Shown piece after piece: positions 58,414 through 64,000 of a stretch of 64,000 nucleotides of DNA. Source of the DNA: CAXBID01 sp963815305 (lineage in GTDB: Bacteria; Bacteroidota; Bacteroidia; Flavobacteriales; Flavobacteriaceae); contig CAWFFW010000001.1 in assembly GCA_963815305.1 (NCBI GenBank), forward strand, positions 310,001-374,000, given 5' to 3'. Below the pieces are notes generated by a model, which saw only the letters and a program-made list of their open reading frames with translations, was not told the origin of the DNA and ran no database searches. The translations under genes were made by a program, and so were the position numbers. Numbering within the stretch: the first letter of the stretch is position 1; the number at the start of each line of letters is the position of its first letter.

Positions 58414-61400
58414 ATGAAAATAACATTTCAATTTGAATATTACCAACTTAAAAAAGCTCTTTTAAACTTAAATTACATAAAAAAAGGGATCTTATCAGGT
58501 CTTGTGTTTGGGTTTTTGACTAGCATGTATGCGCAAAAAACCGACAAAAAAATCATATCTGCAAACCCAGAACAGACTTACCAGACCTTTGATGGTTTTG
58601 GTGATTGCTCCTTATGGCAACCTTTAATAAATACTTATAATAATTTCAATAGTACCAATCCGGCAAAATTAGATGAAATAGCAGACATGCTTTTTACAAA
58701 TAAAGACCCAGATAAGTCATTTAACTTTCGCTTTCATCATCAAGTGGATATCATGGCTTCTATTGATCAAACAACTAATGATTACATTCCAAAAAGCGTA
58801 AAGGACAATACAGACAGATATTGGTTCGCCCAAAAGTTAGCAGAGAGAGGTGGTAAAATTTCATTTAGACAATCTATAGTGCCTAGTTTATGGTCACAAG
58901 TAATAGAAAATGGAGAAGAAGTTTCTAGAAATACCGATGTGCCATTATTCATGTCAATTATGGCGAATACAGTAAAAAATGTGCAAAATGAATATGGATT
59001 CACATTTTCAGATTACACGCCAATGAACGAATCTACATCTCCTTGGATTCCACCAAGTAGACCGATAGGAGCTAACTGCCATTTAACTAACCAAGAAACA
59101 GTTACTTTTATAAAAGAAGCAAGGACTGCTTTTGATGCTGAGGGATTGAATAACATTGAGTTAGGCGCCTTTGATGCGTTGTATTTAGGTAATTATAATC
59201 GACTTAATAATATGCTTAATTCTGATGCAGCTGGCTTATTAGGCTATCTTAGTTACCATGAATACCAAAGAAATGAGAATTTTATGGAATATTGGTATGA
59301 AAAAGCTATCGAGAATAATTTAAAATTAAGACAATCGGAGTGGGGAGATTGGAAAAATTTAGCGTCGTCAGAAGAACATGCTCAAGCTAAAAATTATGCC
59401 ACTTACATTTTTAGAGCCTTAAGTCGAGGTAAAGTAAGTGTATGGTTGGCATGGGAATTACAATTTATATTCAACATAACTAATCAAGGATGGGCACCAA
59501 AAGAAGCTGCTTGGATGATGGCTCAATTTAGCAGATTTGCCGATCCTGGAATGCAAATGGTACAAGTAAATGGCATGGGACTTAATGAAGGAACATTAGC
59601 ATTTGCTGATCCTGGTGTAGGAGAACGCGATTTAAGTTTTATAACTTACAATGAAACAGCAAATACTGTTGAATATATATACGACTTAAATAGTCTTGAA
59701 AATGTAACATTGAAAGATATTCGCTTGACCAGTGAATTTGATAATTTTAAAAAACTAAATCACACTATAGACGCCAAAAATCGATTATATATAACGGTAC
59801 CAGCCGAATCCATGTTAAGTATTCGTGTAGGTTTTAATGGTTTCAATGATCCTGGAACGCTCATCAGTCAAAATGGCTGGAGTTTAGTATCTGTTTCTAG
59901 TGCACAAGATGCATCTACAGCAGGAGAGAAAGCTTTTGACGGAGATCCAAATACTATCTGGCATACCAATTATAATGGTTCAGATGCATTTCCAAATCAT
60001 ATAGTCATCGATTTAGGTGAAGAATATCTTCTGAATAGTTTTAGCTATTTACCTAGAGGAGGAACTACTGCAAATTCATTAAATGGGATAACAGCAGATT
60101 ATGATCTTTTTTTAAGTCAAGACGCAATTAACTGGGGATCGCCAGTGTCTTCAGGGAAATTTTCAAAAGATCATGATCTTAAAAAAATAACATTCCATCC
60201 AACGTATGGACGTTATGTAAGATTTGTTCCAAAATCATCTGTCAATGGAAAAACATTTTCTTCGGCTGCTGAATTTTATCTTTATCAAGTTGATAAACCA
60301 ATTGTAGCGCCTACTGCTAATTTCGAATTATCTAGAACAACTATATATGAAAGTGAATCTATTACTTTTAAAGATTTTTCAACAGGATTACCTAACGAAA
60401 GATTATGGACAATTGATAAGGGCTCTAGTGTTGAAACTTACACTGATGAAGTATTCAGTACCATATACACAGAACCTGGTGTATTTAATGTGAAACTTTT
60501 TGTAAAAAATGAAAATGGCGAAAATGAATTATTGATGGAAAACATGGTAACCGTTTTAGAAGACAATGAAGCCCCTGAAAAACCTACAGAGGTACCAGCT
60601 ATTGCGGTGTATTATGATGCTGTATTAATATGGAAACCATCTGTTGATACATTATCTGACGTTTCATATAATATCTATCTAGACGGAGTTCTTCAAAACC
60701 AGGTAACTACTCCCAAATACATGTTTAATAATTTAAATAATAACCAAAATTATGTGTTTGGTGTGGAAGCAGTAGATGTTTCAAATAACGTTTCAGAACG
60801 AACTAATTTTAATTTCACAACTAAAGAATATATAGAAAATCAGTGGGTACAAGTCCCTGTTGAAAATCATAGTTTTGAACTACCTAACGATAATTTACAG
60901 CATCAATTAGTTTCAGAGATACCTAATTGGTTTGATGATATGGAGGAGACTAATGGCGCAGGAAGTAATGTTCATAATAATGCCCCAGATGGCAATAAAA
61001 TCGGGGTACTGTCCTCACATCTTGGAGGTACTATTTATCAACCATTAGCAGATATAGTCGTTGAAAATAATACTGAATATAAATTGACATACAATATTAG
61101 AGCTTCGTTTTTTAATAACACTAATACAGATGGCGACTTTAAAATAATGCTAGCTGGATACAATCTAAATAGCAGCCAAACTTCTAGAACAGAAATTGCA
61201 AGTACACTCTTAAATATACAAAGAACAGAAACAAGTTTTATTGAACATCAAGCTAGTTTCACAATACCTGAAAATTCTAATGATGTAAATAAGCTTTTAG
61301 TGTTAGAATTTGATTTATTGAATTTATCTGGTAGTAATTGGATTCAATTTGATAATATCAGATTGGAAAAAAGAATCAATAATACATTAGGAACAGACGA

Positions 61401-61638
61401 TTTAAATCTACTAGATGTAAACATCTATCCAAACCCAGTTGTTAGTGGTCATTATATAAGCATAAGGGGAGTTTCTTCTCGAGCTAAAACTGAAGTTTAT
61501 AATTTATCAGGACAAAAGATTTTTTCTTTTAAATTACAAGATGGAATATTGGATTTTGGTGACTTAAGCGGAGGTTTATATATCTTAAAAATTTATGATA
61601 ACGATAAATTGGTAATAAAAAAGTTGGTAATTAAATAA
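58414..61638 (+). CDS. Modular GH30-like hydrolase with CBM32, PKD-like, FN3 and T9SS domains
   Basis: 1074 aa. A long N terminus precedes a hydrophobic signal segment ending near MYAQ (about residue 41). Catalytic clan-A domain at about 48-480: TFDGFGDCSLWQPL, acid/base Glu206 in TPMNEST and nucleophile Glu309 in RQSEWGDW. It is divergent from the GH30 at 3911. Then an F5/8-type CBM32 (about 485-630; FDGDPNTIWHTNYNG, VIDLGEEYLLNSFSYLP), a PKD-like unit (about 633-720), FN3 (about 725-808), a beta-sandwich (about 812-990; ENHSFELPNDNL) and a T9SS sorting domain (about 1000-1074; IYPNPVVSGHYISIRG). Probably a surface endo-enzyme such as a galactanase, by context. It is directly downstream of operator copy C. 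Confidence 0.78.
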   Translation: MKITFQFEYYQLKKALLNLNYIKKGILSGLVFGFLTSMYAQKTDKKIISANPEQTYQTFDGFGDCSLWQPLINTYNNFNSTNPAKLDEIADMLFTNKDPDKSFNFRFHHQVDIMASIDQTTNDYIPKSVKDNTDRYWFAQKLAERGGKISFRQSIVPSLWSQVIENGEEVSRNTDVPLFMSIMANTVKNVQNEYGFTFSDYTPMNESTSPWIPPSRPIGANCHLTNQETVTFIKEARTAFDAEGLNNIELGAFDALYLGNYNRLNNMLNSDAAGLLGYLSYHEYQRNENFMEYWYEKAIENNLKLRQSEWGDWKNLASSEEHAQAKNYATYIFRALSRGKVSVWLAWELQFIFNITNQGWAPKEAAWMMAQFSRFADPGMQMVQVNGMGLNEGTLAFADPGVGERDLSFITYNETANTVEYIYDLNSLENVTLKDIRLTSEFDNFKKLNHTIDAKNRLYITVPAESMLSIRVGFNGFNDPGTLISQNGWSLVSVSSAQDASTAGEKAFDGDPNTIWHTNYNGSDAFPNHIVIDLGEEYLLNSFSYLPRGGTTANSLNGITADYDLFLSQDAINWGSPVSSGKFSKDHDLKKITFHPTYGRYVRFVPKSSVNGKTFSSAAEFYLYQVDKPIVAPTANFELSRTTIYESESITFKDFSTGLPNERLWTIDKGSSVETYTDEVFSTIYTEPGVFNVKLFVKNENGENELLMENMVTVLEDNEAPEKPTEVPAIAVYYDAVLIWKPSVDTLSDVSYNIYLDGVLQNQVTTPKYMFNNLNNNQNYVFGVEAVDVSNNVSERTNFNFTTKEYIENQWVQVPVENHSFELPNDNLQHQLVSEIPNWFDDMEETNGAGSNVHNNAPDGNKIGVLSSHLGGTIYQPLADIVVENNTEYKLTYNIRASFFNNTNTDGDFKIMLAGYNLNSSQTSRTEIASTLLNIQRTETSFIEHQASFTIPENSNDVNKLLVLEFDLLNLSGSNWIQFDNIRLEKRINNTLGTDDLNLLDVNIYPNPVVSGHYISIRGVSSRAKTEVYNLSGQKIFSFKLQDGILDFGDLSGGLYILKIYDNDKLVIKKLVIK

Positions 61639-61660
61639 ATAATATATCCATAAAACTTCT

Positions 61661-61695
61661 CCCCTTCTATTATATTTTAGTAGAAGTGGTTTTTA
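61661..61695 (+). terminator. Terminator of the modular GH30-like gene
   Basis: CCCCTTCTA (61661-61669) pairs with TAGAAGTGG (61681-61689) around an 11-base loop, with one mismatch, followed by TTTTTA. It lies 22 bp after the stop codon. The rest of the gap to 62106 holds operator copy D and nothing else recognisable. Confidence 0.75.
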
Positions 61696-61842
61696 TTTCA
61701 TAAAATAAATCTAATTTTTTTTTACTCAAATAATTTCTTAATAACGGGAAAATAAATAACTGGTATTATTTTGGTGTATGTATTCTATCAGCTTAGTATA
61801 TTTCGACTTATACGAGGTGTTTTTATCCCGTCCTGTTAACTT

Positions 61843-61913
61843 ATTTGACCTTTCCACACCCCTTTTTTTGTCAATTTGTGAACTACGTATGTTTTGCACT
61901 ATAATTATATTTG
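61843..61913 (+). promoter_or_regulatory. PUL operator-promoter module, copy D (upstream of GH2)
   Basis: ATTTGACCTTTCCACACCCC contains the first half-site ACACCC (61856-61861); TCAATTTGTG follows, and TATATTTG, a perfect TAnnTTTG box, lies at 61906-61913. This is the cleanest -7 box of the four copies. The sequence aligns gap-free with copy C. It lies about 190 bp upstream of the GH2 ATG at 62106. Confidence 0.6.
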
Positions 61914-62105
61914 ATGGTCGAAGGGTTATTAAAATATAAGGTTTTCAAAATTCCTTCAATATTTTAGGTGTTAAGGTTGGATTAAAATTAGCATTATATA
62001 AAATCGGGTTGAATTTTTGTAAATTAAATTACATTAACAACGGTTCTTTAGTTCAAAAAGCAATGGTGATTTTAAATAAAAGAACAAAATAAAATATTAA
62101 ACTAA

Positions 62106-64000
62106 ATGAAAATTATCAAAAATATTACTCTATTAACAGTTGTATTTGTTTTTATAATTTCTTGCAAAGAGAAACAGATTAAAAGACCAATTTACACCGC
62201 AGAAAAATGGGAAAATCCAGAATGGGAAAATCCAGAAATATTCCAGATTAATAGAGAAGCGCCAAGAGCAACATTTTATAATCATCCAACAATTGAAGAT
62301 GCTTTAAGTAAAAAAGATTGGAAAACATCTTCATTCTATAAATCATTGAGTGGTATATGGAATTTTTATTATACAGATAGTGTTCAAGCAAGACCTGTAG
62401 ATTTTTATAAGGAAAATTTCAGTTTAGATGGATGGGATACTATTGAAGTACCATCTAACTGGGAATTAGAAGGTTTTGGAATCCCTATTTACACAAATGT
62501 AGTTTATGTGTTTCCTAAAAACCCTCCATTTATTCCCCATAGTATGAATAATGTGGGGAGCTATAAACGTGATTTTGAAGTTTCTGAAGATTGGAAAGAT
62601 AAAGATGTTTATTTACATTTTGAAGGTGTAAGTGGCGCTATGTACGTCTACCTAAATGGTGTACAGGTAGGCTATAATGAAGGTAGTAAAACAGCAGCAG
62701 AATATAATGTTACAAAATATTTAAAACCAGGTGAAAATCAAATAGCGGTTCAGGTTATGCGTTGGTCTGATGCCAGTTATATGGAAGATCAAGATTTTTG
62801 GAGATTAAGTGGTATTGAGCGTGATGTTTATTTAAGAGCAGATAACCCAATTGCGATTAATGACTTTAGAGTTGGTAGTGATTTGGTTAACAATTATAAA
62901 GACGGTGCTTTTAGTATAGATTTAGAATTTAAAAATTCAACAACACCTACAGAAGATCGCGAAGTGACTGTTGATCTTCTTGATGAAAATAATAACAAAG
63001 TACTAACTTTTAATAAATTAGTCAATATAGCTTCTGGTAATTCAAAAGTATCCTTTAAAGGCATTGTTACCGATGCTAAACCTTGGACGGCAGAAACACC
63101 AAATTTATATACAGCAACTATAGCTTTAAGTAATTCAAATGATGAAATTCTACAAGCAACTTCACTAAAAGTAGGTTTTAGAAATATTAAAATTGAAAAC
63201 ACTCAATTCTTAGTAAATGGGAAACCAGTGTTGATCAAAGGGGTTAATCTTCACGATCATGATGAAACTACTGGACATGTAATTACCGAAGAATTAACGA
63301 TGAAAGATTTAAGGTTAATGAAAGAAAACAACGTGAATGCGATACGTTGTAGTCATTATCCTAAAAATCCATTTTTTTACAGTCTTTGCGATCAGTATGG
63401 TTTTTATGTAATTGATGAAGCTAATATTGAAACTCATGGTTTGGGGACTACTAACCAAGGGTTAGATAATAATGAAGAAGCTAAAAAGATACATCCAGCA
63501 TACCTGCCAGAATGGAAAGACATGCATATGGATAGAACCGTTAGAATGTTTGAACGTGATAAAAACCATCCATCTATTGTAACATGGTCTTTAGGCAATG
63601 AAGCAGGAAATGGTGATAATTTTTTCGCTACTTATGCTTGGCTTAAAGAGCGAGATAGTACACGTCCAACGCAATATGAAGGGGCTACTCATTATGATAA
63701 TTCAGATATTCAAGCACCTATGTATATGCGTATTCATGATATGATTAAATATGCAGAAAACAATCCAAAACGTCCTTTAATACAATGTGAATATTCACAT
63801 GCTATGGGTAATAGTCTTGGTAATTTTAAAGATTATTGGGATGTTATCCGTAAATATGACGTTATGCAAGGAGGCTTTATCTGGGATTGGGTAGATCAAG
63901 GACTTTTAACTGAAACGGATGATGGTCATGAATATTGGGGCTATGGTGGTGATTTTGGTGCTGAAAATTTTCAACATGACGTTAACTTTTGTTTAAATGG
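62106..64000 (+). CDS. GH2 beta-galactosidase, LacZ-type, lipoprotein (3' end outside window)
   Basis: 631 codons are visible and the frame runs off the window end. Lipoprotein signal with IISC (Cys about residue 20). The fold is the large LacZ type: DTIEVPSNWELEGFGIPIYTN, FEGVSGAMYVYLNGVQVGYNEG, QDFWRLSGIERDVYL, LIKGVNLHDHDETTGH, then acid/base Glu499 in WSLGNEAGNG and nucleophile Glu562 in IQCEYSHAMGNSLGNF, and FIWDWVDQGLL. All catalytic blocks are intact, unlike the GH2 at 23986. It hydrolyses terminal beta-galactose. The ATG at 62106 is chosen because it starts the signal peptide. It is preceded by operator copy D and probably opens another transcript of the locus. Confidence 0.93.
   Translation, partial: MKIIKNITLLTVVFVFIISCKEKQIKRPIYTAEKWENPEWENPEIFQINREAPRATFYNHPTIEDALSKKDWKTSSFYKSLSGIWNFYYTDSVQARPVDFYKENFSLDGWDTIEVPSNWELEGFGIPIYTNVVYVFPKNPPFIPHSMNNVGSYKRDFEVSEDWKDKDVYLHFEGVSGAMYVYLNGVQVGYNEGSKTAAEYNVTKYLKPGENQIAVQVMRWSDASYMEDQDFWRLSGIERDVYLRADNPIAINDFRVGSDLVNNYKDGAFSIDLEFKNSTTPTEDREVTVDLLDENNNKVLTFNKLVNIASGNSKVSFKGIVTDAKPWTAETPNLYTATIALSNSNDEILQATSLKVGFRNIKIENTQFLVNGKPVLIKGVNLHDHDETTGHVITEELTMKDLRLMKENNVNAIRCSHYPKNPFFYSLCDQYGFYVIDEANIETHGLGTTNQGLDNNEEAKKIHPAYLPEWKDMHMDRTVRMFERDKNHPSIVTWSLGNEAGNGDNFFATYAWLKERDSTRPTQYEGATHYDNSDIQAPMYMRIHDMIKYAENNPKRPLIQCEYSHAMGNSLGNFKDYWDVIRKYDVMQGGFIWDWVDQGLLTETDDGHEYWGYGGDFGAENFQHDVNFCLN
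62206..62235 (+). repeat. 15-bp tandem duplication inside the GH2 gene
   Basis: The unit AATGGGAAAATCCAG occurs twice in a row, duplicating the peptide WENPE just after the lipoprotein signal. The frame is kept. It lies in the linker before the first structured domain, where length change should be tolerated. Confidence 0.9.

Noticed and set aside
1..64000. CRISPR array, tRNA or rRNA genes, insertion sequence
   Set aside because: No regularly spaced repeats, no tRNA-like cloverleaf or rRNA sequence and no intact transposase were seen on either strand by eye.

Overview
This AT-rich window reads as one long polysaccharide utilization locus (PUL) from a Bacteroidota genome, most likely a marine Flavobacteriaceae member. 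The evidence is two tandem SusC/SusD pairs, a hybrid two-component system (HTCS) regulator, several secreted enzymes with C-terminal type IX secretion (T9SS) sorting domains, A-rich start regions without clear Shine-Dalgarno sites, and TAnnTTTG-type -7 boxes. No rRNA, tRNA, CRISPR array or intact insertion sequence was seen. The taxon and the substrate are inferences.

Layout. At 2-6478 lie three esterases (CE2-like, alpha/beta-hydrolase, SIAE-type) and a T9SS-sorted LamG-GH30 enzyme. At 7276-16699 are two SusC/SusD pairs; the second SusD is frameshifted. At 16993-30810 are a GH36 alpha-galactosidase, a wrecked sulfatase-PA14 gene, an AraC-type regulator divergent from a GH35 beta-galactosidase, a GH2 protein with an altered acid/base position, a T9SS beta-propeller and a LamG protein. 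At 31284-35554 are a full-length but broken uxuA, an 811-aa helical-barrel-type protein and a small broken secreted ORF. At 35623-52246 is a mostly co-directional block: sulfatase, sugar-H+ symporter, two related SGNH hydrolases (one fused to LamG and a T9SS domain), a GH2 with an in-frame amber, a cytoplasmic DUF5107-TPR protein, a second sulfatase and a second related GH2. At 52428-53807 is a decayed BNR-repeat gene. The HTCS lies on the minus strand (53904-57980), followed by a modular GH30-like enzyme and a LacZ-type GH2 cut by the window end.

How it fits together. The enzyme set (alpha-galactosidase, several beta-galactosidase-type enzymes, GH30-like endo-enzymes, sulfatases, esterases) points to a galactose-rich, acetylated and sulfated glycan, plausibly an algal galactan or arabinogalactan-like polymer. 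T9SS and lipoprotein enzymes would cut it at the surface, SusC/D import oligomers, periplasmic exo-enzymes finish, and the symporter takes sugars into the cytoplasm.

The strongest unnamed signal is a repeated operator-promoter module upstream of four transcription units (3616-3683, 6914-6983, 58151-58221, 61843-61913). An ACACCC-type half-site, a weaker second half-site 22 bp downstream and a TC(A/G)AT(A/T)T core sit at an identical distance from a TAnnTTTG-like box. One copy lies next to the HTCS gene, which makes the HTCS the best candidate regulator. The second main theme is decay: at least six genes in the locus are broken or truncated.
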